The notes: generated by a model from the letters alone, not told the origin. Counted from the first letter of the stretch, positions 39,709 to 50,003 are shown. The stretch is DNA of 64,000 nt from Roseibium sediminicola (GCF_023156505.1 NZ_JALNMJ010000009.1:62001-126000); one strand, 5' to 3'. Translations and numbers: made by a program.

Positions 39709-39745
39709 GAAATCCTCTGGTTTTGCCAGGTGGGTTTGTGCGGCG

Positions 39746-40636
39746 TCAGGAATGCGGGTTCGGCCGCAGGGCGCGGTTGGCTTCCGGTTCCCTGATCTTG
39801 TCCCGGAATGGGCTCGCCCGGTAAACGCCAAGCATGTTCAGTTCGGCGCAGAAAAAGGCCAGTTCCTCAAGCGCGAGGCCGACAGCCGGATCATCCGGAT
39901 GGCCCTCTACATCGGCATAGAACATGGACGCGAAAAACTGGCCTTCCAATTGATAGGATTCCAGCTTTGTCATGTTGACCCCATTGGTCGCAAACCCTCC
40001 GAGCGCCTTGTAAAGCGCGGCCGGAACGTTGCGGACCCGGAAGATGAACGTGGTGATAACCGGCTGGCCGTTATGCGCGGCCTCCATTTTATCGCGCGAG
40101 AGAATAACAAAGCGTGTCGTGTTGTGAGCAGCGTCTTCGACGTCGCGCCGCAAGATATCCAGGCCGTAGATTTCCGCGGCCATTTCCGGCGCCAGGGCAG
40201 CGACCGTCGGGTCATTCAGTTCCGCGATCTGACGGGCCGATCCTGCTGTGTCGCCGCCGACGACTGCGGTCAGGTTGAGCTCGCGAATGACTTTTCTGCA
40301 CTGTCCCAGGGCGTGGATGTGGCTTTGCACCTTGGTCAGTCCCTCCACTGTCGCGCCCTTGGGCGCCATCAGCTGGAAGCGGATCGGCATGAAATATTCG
40401 CCGATAATGTGCAGGTCGGATTTGGGCAGCAGATGATGGATGTCGGCGACCCGGCCGGCGACCGAATTCTCGATCGGGATCATGGCCAGATCGGCCGACC
40501 CGTCGGCCATGGCCGAAAAGCAGTCCTCAAATGTCGGGCACGGAATGGCCTCGTAATCCGGATAGACACTGCGGCAGGCCATATGCGAATTGGCGCCGGT
40601 TTCGCCTTGAAATACAATTCTTTTTCTGTCGTTCAT
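39746..40636 (-). CDS. pheA: Prephenate dehydratase
   Basis: Converts prephenate to phenylpyruvate for phenylalanine synthesis. A monofunctional 296-residue enzyme without a chorismate mutase domain, typical of Alphaproteobacteria. The catalytic domain starts IVFQGETGANSHMACRSVYP and contains the essential threonine motif as NTTRFVILSR. The C-terminal ACT domain (TTFIFRVRNVPAALYKALGGFATNGVNMTKLESYQL) has ESYQL in place of the usual ESRP, so phenylalanine feedback control may differ somewhat. Located 52 bp after kdsB in the same direction. Confidence 0.94.
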   Translation of the reverse strand: MNDRKRIVFQGETGANSHMACRSVYPDYEAIPCPTFEDCFSAMADGSADLAMIPIENSVAGRVADIHHLLPKSDLHIIGEYFMPIRFQLMAPKGATVEGLTKVQSHIHALGQCRKVIRELNLTAVVGGDTAGSARQIAELNDPTVAALAPEMAAEIYGLDILRRDVEDAAHNTTRFVILSRDKMEAAHNGQPVITTFIFRVRNVPAALYKALGGFATNGVNMTKLESYQLEGQFFASMFYADVEGHPDDPAVGLALEELAFFCAELNMLGVYRASPFRDKIREPEANRALRPNPHS

Positions 40637-40688
40637 CGGTCTTTCCGCCCTGCGGTATACATCGGTTGGAGGGGCTTGCTGTCTCGGG

Positions 40689-41423
40689 TCAGTGGCTTTG
40701 ATAGGCGGCGCGGGCCCGCTCCAGGTCTTCTGGCGTGTTCACGTCCATCGGAGCGCTGTCGATGATCGAAATATCGATCCGCATGCCCGCTTCAAGGGCG
40801 CGCAGCTGCTCCAGCTTCTCTCGCATTTCGAGCGGCGAGGGCGGCAGAGCAACGAAACGGGCCAAAGCCGCCCGGCGGTAGGCATATATGCCAATGTGCT
40901 GGTAAAGCGGCCCGTCTCCGCTCGGTGCGGTCGCCCGCGTGAAATAAAGCGCCCGATGGTGGCCGTGGCCATTCGGGGTGGTCACCGCCTTGACGAAACT
41001 CGGATCGTCGCGAAAGGCCGGTTCCGTGATTTCGGTCATGATTGTGCCGACCGCGACGTCTGAAACGCTCAGCGGCGCGAAGGCTGCGCGAATCGCCGCA
41101 GGCTCGATCTGGGGCACATCGCCCTGCACATTCAGGACAACATCGTGGTTTCCGTCAGGATCCAGCAGTCCGGCGGCCTCGAAAATCCGGTCGGAACCGG
41201 ACGCATGGTCCTCCCGGGTCATGACTGCCCGGCCACCATGGTCCTGAACGGCCTCAAAGATGTCCTGGTGGTCGCAAGCCACGGCAACCGCGCCAATATC
41301 AGCGTTTTGGGCCTGTTCCAAAACCCGCACAATCATCGGTTTTCCGCAAATATCGGCAAGTGGCTTGCGCGGCAGGCGGGTCGCGGCGAGGCGCGCCGGA
41401 ATAATGACGAGTGCTGAAGTCAA
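40689..41423 (-). CDS. kdsB: 3-deoxy-manno-octulosonate cytidylyltransferase (CMP-KDO synthetase)
   Basis: Activates KDO as CMP-KDO for lipopolysaccharide inner-core synthesis. The 244-residue protein begins LVIIPARLAATRLPRKPLADICGKPMIVRVLEQA. It contains VMTREDHASGSDRIFEAA, VLNVQGDVPQI and QHIGIYAYRRAALARF, all KdsB signatures. The start is TTG at 41423, which places the family N-terminus correctly; a GGGAGA site lies 5 bases upstream, and no ATG is available nearby. Divergent from cycM, with about 200 bp of shared promoter region between. Confidence 0.94.
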   Translation of the reverse strand: MTSALVIIPARLAATRLPRKPLADICGKPMIVRVLEQAQNADIGAVAVACDHQDIFEAVQDHGGRAVMTREDHASGSDRIFEAAGLLDPDGNHDVVLNVQGDVPQIEPAAIRAAFAPLSVSDVAVGTIMTEITEPAFRDDPSFVKAVTTPNGHGHHRALYFTRATAPSGDGPLYQHIGIYAYRRAALARFVALPPSPLEMREKLEQLRALEAGMRIDISIIDSAPMDVNTPEDLERARAAYQSH

Positions 41424-41621
41424 CAGGGTCTCCCAAGGGCCGGATGAACGTGGCGAAGGGCAAAAAAATACCGGCCGCGTCCGTTTGTCGTATCAGATGC
41501 CCTTTTAAAGCTATGGACAGCAAGGTCAAAAAATTTGTAGGTTCCGGCAAAATTCGAAAAGCTGATAGGGCGCGCAGCCGAGCTGCGTGCCCGGACGCGT
41601 ATGAGCTTGGAGCCGGAGAGA

Positions 41622-42173
41622 ATGGATTCGTTCACGTTGAACAAGGTCGCAGGTGCGATCCTGGGGGTTCTTATTTTGGTGATGGGTGTCGGCATTGTGT
41701 CCGACATCATTTTCCATCCGACAATCCCCGGTAAACCGGGCTACGAGATCGTTGTCGCGTCCGCCGAGGACAGCACTTCGGAAGTGAGCGCGGTTCCGGA
41801 AGTTGCGCCGATCTCCGAACGCCTCGTCGAGGCATCGGCCGAAGACGGTGCAAAGGTCGCCAAGAAATGTGCGGCTTGCCACGATTTCTCCCAGGGTGGT
41901 GCCAACAAGGTTGGCCCGGCGCTTTGGGATATCGTCGGTCGCAAGCCGGGTGGTCATGAAGGTTTCGGTTATTCCGCTGCGATGACGGCTTATGGCGAAG
42001 AAAACCCGGAATGGACCTATGAAGAGCTGGACCATTTCCTCGAGTCCCCGAAGAAACTCGTCAGCGGCACGTCCATGGGCTTTGCCGGGCTGCGTAAACC
42101 GGAAGACCGCGCAGACCTGATTGCTTATCTCCGTGAGCAGTCGGACTCGCCGGCGCCGCTGCCGACAGAGTAA
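41622..42173 (+). CDS. cycM: Membrane-anchored cytochrome c (CycM type)
   Basis: A 183-residue class I cytochrome c. An uncleaved N-terminal signal anchor (NKVAGAILGVLILVMGVGIVSDIIF, about residues 7-31) and a flexible acidic linker precede the haem domain. The haem attachment site is CAACH, with the distal methionine in SGTSMGFAGLRKPEDRADLIAYL. CycM-type proteins carry electrons between the bc1 complex and aa3 oxidase in Rhizobiales. The ATG at 41622 is chosen because TTGGAG is 9 bases upstream; an ATG at 41601 would add 7 residues without such a site. Divergent cycM/kdsB-pheA is a conserved rhizobial arrangement. Confidence 0.93.
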   Translation: MDSFTLNKVAGAILGVLILVMGVGIVSDIIFHPTIPGKPGYEIVVASAEDSTSEVSAVPEVAPISERLVEASAEDGAKVAKKCAACHDFSQGGANKVGPALWDIVGRKPGGHEGFGYSAAMTAYGEENPEWTYEELDHFLESPKKLVSGTSMGFAGLRKPEDRADLIAYLREQSDSPAPLPTE

Positions 42174-42212
42174 TTGTAGACGACGCAGTAGCTGCGACAC
42201 TGTACAGTAGAG

Positions 42213-42239
42213 AAGCCGGGTGAAAGACCCGGCTTTTTT
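42213..42239 (+). terminator. Rho-independent terminator after cycM
   Basis: A perfect 9-bp stem (AAGCCGGGT with ACCCGGCTT, loop GAAAG) is followed by TTTTATTTG. Strong intrinsic terminator. Confidence 0.93.
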
Positions 42240-42317
42240 ATTTGAATTATATGAAAAATTAACAAATCTTACGTTACGTACTATTATCGCGGGCGTGCAA
42301 GGTCGGGCAAGGACCGT

Positions 42318-43751
42318 ATGGGCATCAATCTGACGCGGAATACATTTTCGAAGTCGAATGGAACGTGGGTCGCGTCCATTGTGGCTGCCGTCTGTTTTCT
42401 GGCAGGCATCGCCGTCACGGCGCATGTCGGGCAGCTGGTCCGCAATGAACTGGTCTCTCAACACAAGCAACGGGCAGTTGCCAGTCTTTCCGAGGCGCGG
42501 GCGCGCCTTGAAGGTGAAATTGGCCGAACGGTGGCCTATGGCCTCGGTATTCGGGCCTATGTGACGCAGTTTGTCGACAAGCCCTTCGACATGGAGGACT
42601 ACCGCGAAATCGGCGTCGAACTGATCGAGGAAAATCCCTCCATCCGGTCAATCGGCCTGGCGCCTAACAATATCCTTCGCGCCGTCTTCCCTTTTGAGCC
42701 GAACCAGTCCGCGATCGGCCTGAATTACCGGATGAACACGGCCCAATGGCCGGCGATCCGAAGAGCCATGATGACGCGGGAAGTTGTGATCGCGGGCCCT
42801 CTGGAGCTCGTGCAGGGCGGTACAGCCCTCCTGATCCGCATTCCGGTGTTCCCGGCGGCCTTTCCCGGTCAGCCGATGGACGAGCGCAGCTATTGGGGCG
42901 TCGCCACGCTGGTGCTCGACCAGGACGGCATGATGAGGTCCGCAGGCATCACCGACGTCATCAACGGGATCCGGATCGGCATCGTCAACAAGGGCACCAT
43001 CGACAGCAACAAAATGATCTTCGGCAGCCCGTCCCTGTTCGAGAAGGACCATGTGTCCCTGCCCCTGCACCTGCCGGGCGGCCTAGACTGGGATCTGATC
43101 GGCTACCCCGAGGCCGGCTGGTCGAGTGCTGGCAACCAGGTCTGGATCACGCAGCTGGTCGGTAGTCTGATTTCCCTCGTCTTCGGCGCGATGGCGTTTC
43201 TGCTGATCAGCGAGGTCTACAAGGTCCGCTCCATGGCGCTGCATGATCCGCTCACGGGATTGGCCAACCGCCGCCTGCTGGAGGACCGCATGCACCAGCT
43301 TGCCGCCATGTGCGAACGCTCGGGCGCTGGTTTTGAAATCTTCTATGTGGACCTGGATGCCTTCAAGCCGGTCAACGACAATTACGGTCACGCGGTCGGC
43401 GACCAGCTGCTGATCGAGGTCGGACAAAGGCTGCAAAACCAGATCCGTCAGACCGACACCGTGGCACGGGTCGGCGGCGACGAATTCATCGTCCTGACCC
43501 CCGGCAACATGCGCAGGCAGGAAAAGGAAACCTTCCTGCAACGCCTCGGGGAAAAGGTGGCGCAGGTGTTCGAGTATTCGGGCGCGCGCATCGATGTAAA
43601 AGCCAGTATCGGATCGGCCAGCTATCCGGGCGATGCCGCAACTGTGGAAGACTTGCTCAGGGTTGCCGACGGTAGAATGTACGCGCAAAAGGCAAGAACT
43701 AAGCAGAATTCACAGGAACTTCCCTCCAAAGGCCTTCCCCAGACAGGTTAA
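42318..43751 (+). CDS. CHASE-domain diguanylate cyclase
   Basis: A 477-residue membrane sensor. A transmembrane helix near 18-40 and another near 277-300 flank a periplasmic CHASE domain (YGLGIRAYVTQFVDKPFDMEDYREIGVELIEENPSIRSIGLAPNNILRAVFPFEPNQSAIGLN). CHASE domains bind small extracellular ligands such as cytokinin-like adenines or peptides in other proteins; the ligand here is unknown. The cytoplasmic GGDEF domain has an intact active site (RVGGDEFIVLTPG) and a complete I-site RQTD five residues before it, so product feedback inhibition is expected. It lies 110 bp upstream of the Yej-type transporter operon on the same strand. Confidence 0.93.
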   Translation: MGINLTRNTFSKSNGTWVASIVAAVCFLAGIAVTAHVGQLVRNELVSQHKQRAVASLSEARARLEGEIGRTVAYGLGIRAYVTQFVDKPFDMEDYREIGVELIEENPSIRSIGLAPNNILRAVFPFEPNQSAIGLNYRMNTAQWPAIRRAMMTREVVIAGPLELVQGGTALLIRIPVFPAAFPGQPMDERSYWGVATLVLDQDGMMRSAGITDVINGIRIGIVNKGTIDSNKMIFGSPSLFEKDHVSLPLHLPGGLDWDLIGYPEAGWSSAGNQVWITQLVGSLISLVFGAMAFLLISEVYKVRSMALHDPLTGLANRRLLEDRMHQLAAMCERSGAGFEIFYVDLDAFKPVNDNYGHAVGDQLLIEVGQRLQNQIRQTDTVARVGGDEFIVLTPGNMRRQEKETFLQRLGEKVAQVFEYSGARIDVKASIGSASYPGDAATVEDLLRVADGRMYAQKARTKQNSQELPSKGLPQTG

Positions 43752-43861
43752 ATTTCTGTCATCTCGGCAACCAGCAGGTGACGCATGGCCAGCTGGTCCC
43801 TACACTGTTCTCATAAACCCGCTGATTTGGGTGTCAGGAACCGGAAGGGACGGAGAAGCCG

Positions 43862-45733
43862 ATGGTGTTCACAAGGCGTTTTTGCAGGCAGGCAGCCGCT
43901 GGGTTGCTTTGGGCAGGCGTGCTCGGCGCCTCTTTTTCGCCCGCCGTTGCTGAAGAGCCCGAGTGGCAGCATGCTGCCGCGCTCAACGGAACACCCAAAT
44001 ACGGACCCGACGTCACCCATTTCGACTATGTCAATCCGGAAGCGCCGAAGGGCGGCACCGTGCGCCTCGCCGGCAGCGGCGGCTTCGACACGTTCAACAT
44101 TCTGGCCCAGAAGGGCAGCATCGCCCCCGGGGTCAGGCTCATTTATGAAAGCCTCATGGAGGGGTCTCTCGATGAGGACACAATCAGTGCGCAATACGGC
44201 GTGCTTGCCGAGGCCATCCGTTTTCCGGACGACTATTCCTGGGTCGAATACCGGTTGAATCCGGAGGCCCGCTGGCATGACGGTGTGCCTGTGACGGCCG
44301 AGGACGTGGTCTGGTCCTTCGAAAAGGCGGTCGAGCTCGACCCGCAACGCAGGTTCTACTTCCAGAATGTCGACAAGACCGAGATTGTCGGTGAGCACAC
44401 GATCCGGTTTACCTTTGATGTCAGCGGTAATCGCGAGCTGCCCAAGATCATGGGCCAGCTTCAGGTCCTGCCAAAACACTGGTGGGAGGCAAAGGACAAG
44501 GACGGCGAGCCTCGCGACATTGCCCGCTCCACGCTGGAACCGCCGCTCGGCTCAGGCCCCTACCGGATCAAGAGCTTTTCTCCCAACCGCCAGGTGATTT
44601 ACGAGCGGGTCGACGATTATTGGGGCAAGGATCTGCCGATTCGAGTCGGTACCAACAATATCGACGAAATCCGCTATGTCTCCTTCCTGGACGACGCCGT
44701 CCAGTTCGAGGCCTTCAAGGGCGACCAGTACGATTTTCATGTCGAGCGCAGCTCGAGCCAATGGGCCAAGCGCTATGACTTCCCGGCCGTGAAGGACGGC
44801 CGGGTGGTCAAGGAGATCTTCCCGGACAAGTCGACGGGCGTTATGCAGGGCTTTTTCCTGAACCTGCGCCGCGAAAAGTTCCAGGACCCGCTGGTCCGCC
44901 GGGCGCTCAACTACGCCTATGATTTCGAGACCACCAACCGGATCGTGTCCGCGAACCTGCTTAAACGGGTCAATTCCTACTTTGCCGGCACCGAGCTGGC
45001 CTCCTCAGGCTTGCCGCAAGGCAAGGAGCTGGAAATCCTGGAAGAGGTCCGCGATCTGGTGCCGCCGGAGGTCTTCACCGAGGAATACACCAACCCGGTC
45101 GGTGGCTCGCCCGAGAATGTCAGGGCCAATCTGCGCGAAGCGGTCAAGCTGCTGCGCCAGGCGGGCTTTGAATTGAAAGACCGCAAGCTCATCGACCCCA
45201 AGACCGGCGAGCAGCTTTCCATCGAGTTTCTCTACCGGGACAAGGCCAGCGAGCGCACGCTACTGCCCTATGCCAAGAACCTGGAAGCCATCGGCATCAA
45301 GCCGGTGCTGCGCCTGGTCGACAACTCGCAATTCATCAACCGGATCCGCAGCCGGGATTTCGACACCACCGTTCTGGCCATTGGCCAAACGCTGTCGCCG
45401 GGCAATGAACAGCGTGAGTACTGGGGGTCGGAAGCCGCCGACAATGACAGTTCTGCCAACTATGCCGGCATCAAGAACCCGGCGATCGACAAGCTGATCG
45501 ACAGGGTCATTTTCGCAGAGGATAGGGACACCCTGGTGGCCGCGACCCATGCGCTCGACCGGGTCCTGTTGTGGAACCACTATGTGGTCCCTCAGTTTTT
45601 CGTCGACGAGACCCGCACGGCGCGCTGGAACCGGTTCAGCCACCCCGAGACCATGCCGGACTACAGCACCGGATTTCCGACGATCTGGTGGTATGACGCG
45701 GAAAAAGCCGCCAAGACGGGAGCAGCCAAATGA
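43862..45733 (+). CDS. yejA1: Peptide ABC transporter substrate-binding protein, YejA type (first copy, Sec signal)
   Basis: A 623-residue periplasmic binding protein of the SBP_bac_5 family. It has a Sec signal peptide (MVFTRRFCRQAAAGLLWAGV..., likely cleavage after AVA). The start of the mature domain, YGPDVTHFDYVNPEAPKGGTVRLAGSGGFDTFN, is characteristic of the YejA/microcin C group. YejABEF systems import oligopeptides, including peptide antibiotics such as microcin C, and affect resistance to host defensin-like peptides. The stop overlaps the next gene by 4 bases (ATGA). It is paralogous to the following binding protein but clearly divergent. The gene opens a five-gene importer operon. 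Confidence 0.92.
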   Translation: MVFTRRFCRQAAAGLLWAGVLGASFSPAVAEEPEWQHAAALNGTPKYGPDVTHFDYVNPEAPKGGTVRLAGSGGFDTFNILAQKGSIAPGVRLIYESLMEGSLDEDTISAQYGVLAEAIRFPDDYSWVEYRLNPEARWHDGVPVTAEDVVWSFEKAVELDPQRRFYFQNVDKTEIVGEHTIRFTFDVSGNRELPKIMGQLQVLPKHWWEAKDKDGEPRDIARSTLEPPLGSGPYRIKSFSPNRQVIYERVDDYWGKDLPIRVGTNNIDEIRYVSFLDDAVQFEAFKGDQYDFHVERSSSQWAKRYDFPAVKDGRVVKEIFPDKSTGVMQGFFLNLRREKFQDPLVRRALNYAYDFETTNRIVSANLLKRVNSYFAGTELASSGLPQGKELEILEEVRDLVPPEVFTEEYTNPVGGSPENVRANLREAVKLLRQAGFELKDRKLIDPKTGEQLSIEFLYRDKASERTLLPYAKNLEAIGIKPVLRLVDNSQFINRIRSRDFDTTVLAIGQTLSPGNEQREYWGSEAADNDSSANYAGIKNPAIDKLIDRVIFAEDRDTLVAATHALDRVLLWNHYVVPQFFVDETRTARWNRFSHPETMPDYSTGFPTIWWYDAEKAAKTGAAK

Positions 45734-47616
45734 GCGAGCAACTGTCGCCCTCCCGCCGTCAGGTCCTGCAGCTGAGCGGCGCGGCCGCACTGACCGCAGC
45801 GGTCCCCGGGTTGCCACGCCCGGCTCTGGCCCAGGAGGCCCCCAACGCACTGCACGGTCTGTCGGTGTTCGGCGATCTGAAATATCCGGCCGACTTCACC
45901 CATTTCGATTATGTCAATCCGGACGCCCCGAAAGGCGGCACCTTCTCGTTCCAGGCGCCCTACTGGTATTACAACCAGAATGTCCAGACCTACAACACCT
46001 TCAACACGTTCATCCTGAAGGGCGATGCTCCGCCGCGGATGGAGCTGTGTTTCGACACGCTGATGGTGCGGGCCTGGGATGAGGCCGACGCGGTCTATGG
46101 TCTTGTGGCCAAGACAGTCGAGGTCTCGGAAGACGGTAACGTCTATACCTTCAACCTGCGCCCGGAGGCCCGTTTCCACGACGGTTCCAAGCTGACGGCG
46201 GAGGATGTCGCCTATTCGATCATGCTGATCAAGGCGGAAGGCCATCCGCTGCTCAGCCAGCCGCTGGCGGTGCTGAAGGACGCGGAAGTGCTTGGCGACT
46301 ATCGGCTCGCACTGCATTTCGATGGCAGCCAGGCGCGCAACTTTCCGCTCGCGGTGGCGGCCGGCTACCCGATCTTCTCCAAGCGCTACTACACCGCCTA
46401 TGACTTCAAGCAATCCACGCTGACGCCGCCGCTGTCCTCCGGCCCCTTCAAGGTCGGCAAGCACGCCATCGGCCGCTATGTCGAGTATCACAGGGTGGAA
46501 AAATACTGGGCCCGCGATCTTCCCGTCACCAGGGGGCGCTTCAACTTCAGTACGGTGCGTGTCGAGTTTTTCCGCGAGCGCCAGATCGCGTTCGAGGCCT
46601 TCAAGAAAGGCGATATTTTCTACCGCGAGGAATTCACGTCGAAAAACTGGGCGACGGAATACAATTTTCCGGCGGTCGAGGACAATCGGGTCGTGCGCCG
46701 CGAATTTCCGGATGGCCGGCCGTCCGGTGCCCAGGGCTGGTTCATCAACACCCGCCGCGAGAAGTTCAAGGACCCTCGGGTGCGCGAGGCTCTCGGTTAC
46801 GCGTTCGATTTCGAATGGTCCAATCAGACACTGTTCTACGGCCTTTATGAGCGTACGGCGTCGTTTTTCGAGAATTCCGACATGAAGGCCGAGGGCCTGC
46901 CCTCGAAGGCGGAGCTTGCCCTTCTGGAGCCGTTCCGCGACCAGCTGCCCGAAACCGTATTCGGCGAGGCGATCCTGCCGCCGGTGAGCGACGGCTCCGG
47001 AAATGACCGCAAGCTGCTGCGCAAGGCAAGCGAGCTTCTGGCCGAGGCCGGTTACAGGCGCGAAGGCACCGACCTCGTCGGACCGGACGGCAAGCCACTG
47101 GAAATAGAGTTCTTGAACAACACGGTTGCCTTCGAGCGGATCACGAATCCCTTGCTCAAGAACCTGGAACGGCTGGGTATTAAGGCGAACCTGCGCATCG
47201 TCGATCCCGCCCAGTATCAGGCGCGGTTGAACGACTATGATTTCGACATCGCCAGCCGGCGCTATTCGTTGTCGCCGACGCTCTCCGATACGATCCGGGA
47301 AATGTGGGGATCGAAAGCCGCCGCAACCCCGGGGACCTACAACACGGCCGGAATCTCCAGCCCCGTCGTCGACGCCCTGATCGACAAGGCCATCGCCGCG
47401 CAGACACGCGCGGAAATGAACACCGCCGCAAGAGCCCTCGACCGGGTGCTGCGCGCCGGCCATTACTGGATCCCCCAGTGGTACAAGAGCATCCACACTG
47501 TCGCCATGTGGGATGTCTACGGCTATCCGGAAGAACCACCGCGGTATTTCTTCCCGATTGAAGAACTCTGGTGGATAGAAGCCGAAAAGGCGGAAAAACT
47601 CGGCAAAGGCCGTTAA
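45730..47616 (+). CDS. yejA2: Peptide ABC transporter substrate-binding protein, YejA type (second copy, Tat signal)
   Basis: A 628-residue binding protein of the same family as the preceding gene (FTHFDYVNPDAPKGGTFSFQAPYWYYNQNVQTYNTFNTFILKGDAPPRMELCFDTLM). Its N-terminus carries a twin-arginine signal (SRRQVLQLSGAAALTAAV, cleavage near ALA), unlike the Sec signal of its neighbour, so it probably folds before export. The 4-base overlap with the first copy means co-translation. The two proteins presumably offer different peptide specificities to one permease pair. Ends 64 bp before the permease gene. Confidence 0.92.
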   Translation: MSEQLSPSRRQVLQLSGAAALTAAVPGLPRPALAQEAPNALHGLSVFGDLKYPADFTHFDYVNPDAPKGGTFSFQAPYWYYNQNVQTYNTFNTFILKGDAPPRMELCFDTLMVRAWDEADAVYGLVAKTVEVSEDGNVYTFNLRPEARFHDGSKLTAEDVAYSIMLIKAEGHPLLSQPLAVLKDAEVLGDYRLALHFDGSQARNFPLAVAAGYPIFSKRYYTAYDFKQSTLTPPLSSGPFKVGKHAIGRYVEYHRVEKYWARDLPVTRGRFNFSTVRVEFFRERQIAFEAFKKGDIFYREEFTSKNWATEYNFPAVEDNRVVRREFPDGRPSGAQGWFINTRREKFKDPRVREALGYAFDFEWSNQTLFYGLYERTASFFENSDMKAEGLPSKAELALLEPFRDQLPETVFGEAILPPVSDGSGNDRKLLRKASELLAEAGYRREGTDLVGPDGKPLEIEFLNNTVAFERITNPLLKNLERLGIKANLRIVDPAQYQARLNDYDFDIASRRYSLSPTLSDTIREMWGSKAAATPGTYNTAGISSPVVDALIDKAIAAQTRAEMNTAARALDRVLRAGHYWIPQWYKSIHTVAMWDVYGYPEEPPRYFFPIEELWWIEAEKAEKLGKGR

Positions 47617-47680
47617 GTTTAAACGTGACACCTCGGGCCCGTTTCAGAAGGCCAGACCATAAAGGGAATGCACACACTCC

Positions 47681-48805
47681 ATGGGCGCCTATATCCTTCG
47701 CCGCTTGCTGTTGATGATCCCGACCCTTGTCGGGATCCTGGCTGTCAATTTCCTGATCATCCAGTTTGCGCCCGGCGGGCCGGTCGAGCGGGTCATCGCC
47801 CAGCTGCAGGGGACGGATGTTTCGGCAACCTCGCGGATCAGCGGCGGCGGCGGCGACATGATCGGCGCCGGCAACGATGCCTCGGGCGGCAGCGGCGCGG
47901 CCTCCGCCGACGGCGTCAGCTCCAAATACCGTGGTGCGCAGGGACTGGACCCGGAATTCATCAAGCAGCTGGAAGCTCAGTTCGGCTTCGACAAGCCGCC
48001 GCTGGAACGCTTCCTGAAGATGCTTGGCGACTATGCCCTGTTCGATTTCGGCGAAAGTTACTTCCGCGACATCAAGATCATCGACCTGATCAAGGAAAAA
48101 CTGCCCGTCTCCATTTCCCTCGGTCTCTGGATGACGCTGATTTCCTATGCGGTCTCGATCCCGCTCGGCATCAGGAAGGCGGTCTCCGACGGCTCCCGCT
48201 TCGATGTCTGGACATCCGGCGTGATCGTGGTCGCCTATGCCATTCCGGGCTTCCTGTTCGCGGTGCTTTTGATCGTGCTCTTTGCCGGCGGGTCTTTCTG
48301 GGACCTGTTCCCGCTGCGGGGTCTTGTCTCCGACAACTGGGAGGAACTTTCCTGGCCGGCCCGGATCGCCGATTATTTCTGGCACCTGGCCCTGCCGCTG
48401 ACCGCCATGGCCCTGTCCGCCTTCGCAACCACGACGCTACTGACCAAGAACTCGTTCCTCGACGAAATCCGCAAGCAATACGTCATCACGGCCAGGGCCA
48501 AGGGCCTGACCGAGCACCAGGTGCTCTATGGCCACGTCTTCCGCAATGCCATGCTGATCGTCGTCGCCGGCTTCCCCGGGGCGTTCATCTCGTCCTTCTT
48601 CGCCGGGGCTCTGCTGATCGAGACGATCTTCTCGCTCGACGGTCTCGGGCTGCTCGGATTTGAATCGGTGATCAACCGCGACTATGCCGTCGTTTTTGCC
48701 ACCGTCTATATCTTCGGACTGATGGGGCTGCTGGTCAGCTTGATCTCCGACCTCACCTATACCTGGATCGATCCGCGGATCGATTTCGAAAGCCGGGAGG
48801 TCTGA
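47681..48805 (+). CDS. yejB: Microcin C/peptide ABC transporter permease YejB
   Basis: A 374-residue inner-membrane permease of the DppB/OppB type. The N-terminus [41 protein letters not shown] is typical. It carries a Gly/Ser/Ala-rich periplasmic insertion ([25 protein letters not shown]) that is characteristic of the YejB subgroup. The coupling (EAA) region reads [34 protein letters not shown]. It pairs with YejE, which starts 3 bp after its stop. Confidence 0.93.
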   Translation: MGAYILRRLLLMIPTLVGILAVNFLIIQFAPGGPVERVIAQLQGTDVSATSRISGGGGDMIGAGNDASGGSGAASADGVSSKYRGAQGLDPEFIKQLEAQFGFDKPPLERFLKMLGDYALFDFGESYFRDIKIIDLIKEKLPVSISLGLWMTLISYAVSIPLGIRKAVSDGSRFDVWTSGVIVVAYAIPGFLFAVLLIVLFAGGSFWDLFPLRGLVSDNWEELSWPARIADYFWHLALPLTAMALSAFATTTLLTKNSFLDEIRKQYVITARAKGLTEHQVLYGHVFRNAMLIVVAGFPGAFISSFFAGALLIETIFSLDGLGLLGFESVINRDYAVVFATVYIFGLMGLLVSLISDLTYTWIDPRIDFESREV

Positions 48806-48808
48806 GCT

Positions 48809-49993
48809 ATGGATTCCCGACTGAACAAGGATATGGAAGGCGCGGGCTACGACGTGCTCAACCCGCTGCCGGAAGAAACCGCGCCGCCGCCGGCGAAGAT
48901 GCGGCTGTCGCCGATCAACCAGAGGCGGCTTGCCAATTTCAAGGCCAACAGGCGGGGCTACTGGTCACTCTGGATCTTTCTGGTGCTGTTCACCCTGGCC
49001 ATGTTCGCCGAGTTTATCGCCAACGACCGGCCGATCCTTGTGTCCTACAAGGGCGAATTGCTGATGCCGGTCTTCGTCGACTACCCGGAAGACAAATTCG
49101 GCGGCTTCCTGGCGGTGACCAACTACAAGGACGGGTTCATCCGCGACGAGATCAACGCCAATGGCTGGATGCTGTGGCCGCCGGTCCGCTACTCCTACGA
49201 TTCCCGCAACCTGAACCCGCCCGTGCCCGTGCCGGCGCCCCCCTCGTGGACCATGGACAAGGAGGAACGCTGCGCGAAGTATCCGGAGGGCGCGAACGAT
49301 CCCGGCTGCATCGTCGGCAACTGGAACTGGCTCGGTACCGATGACCAGGCCCGGGACGTCTTTGCACGGCTGCTCTACGGCTTCCGGATTTCCGTCCTGT
49401 TTGGCCTTGCGCTGACCCTGGCTTCCTCCGTCATCGGCATCGCCGCCGGGGCTGTGCAGGGCTACTACGGCGGCTGGACCGACCTTCTGTTCCAGCGTTT
49501 CATCGAGATCTGGACCGCGGTGCCGACGCTCTACCTGATCCTGATCGTGTCCTCGTTTCTGGTGCCAGGCTTCTGGACGCTGTTCACCATCCTGCTTGCC
49601 TTTTCCTGGGTGGCGCTGGTCGGGGTGGTGCGCGCGGAATTCCTGCGCGGCCGTAACTTCGAATATATCTCGGCGGCGCGCGCGCTGGGCGTTTCCAACA
49701 GGGTGATCATGTGGCGGCACCTGCTGCCAAATGCGATGGTGGCGACGCTGACCTTCATGCCCTTCATCCTGAACGGGTCGATCTCGACGCTGACGGCGCT
49801 CGATTTTCTCGGCTTCGGCCTGCCGCCCGGCTCCGCTTCGCTCGGCGAATTGCTCGCCCAGGGCAAGAACAATCTCCAGGCGCCCTGGCTCGGCATCACC
49901 GGCTTCATCGTGATCTCGCTGATGCTCAGCCTGCTGATTTTCATCGGCGAAGCCGTGCGCGACGCCTTCGATCCGCGCAAGAGCCTCGGGTAG
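48809..49993 (+). CDS. yejE: Microcin C/peptide ABC transporter permease YejE
   Basis: A 394-residue permease of the DppC/OppC type. It has a cytoplasmic N-terminal extension with MRLSPINQRRLANFKANRRGYWSLWIFLVLFTLAMFAEFIANDRP. A large periplasmic insertion (about residues 65-175) precedes the transport domain, as expected for YejE. The coupling helix reads EYISAARALGVSNRVIMWRHLLPNAMVATLTFMP. Only 3 bp separate it from yejB, and 10 bp from yejF. Confidence 0.93.
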   Translation: MDSRLNKDMEGAGYDVLNPLPEETAPPPAKMRLSPINQRRLANFKANRRGYWSLWIFLVLFTLAMFAEFIANDRPILVSYKGELLMPVFVDYPEDKFGGFLAVTNYKDGFIRDEINANGWMLWPPVRYSYDSRNLNPPVPVPAPPSWTMDKEERCAKYPEGANDPGCIVGNWNWLGTDDQARDVFARLLYGFRISVLFGLALTLASSVIGIAAGAVQGYYGGWTDLLFQRFIEIWTAVPTLYLILIVSSFLVPGFWTLFTILLAFSWVALVGVVRAEFLRGRNFEYISAARALGVSNRVIMWRHLLPNAMVATLTFMPFILNGSISTLTALDFLGFGLPPGSASLGELLAQGKNNLQAPWLGITGFIVISLMLSLLIFIGEAVRDAFDPRKSLG

Positions 49994-50003
49994 GGAGACA
50001 AGA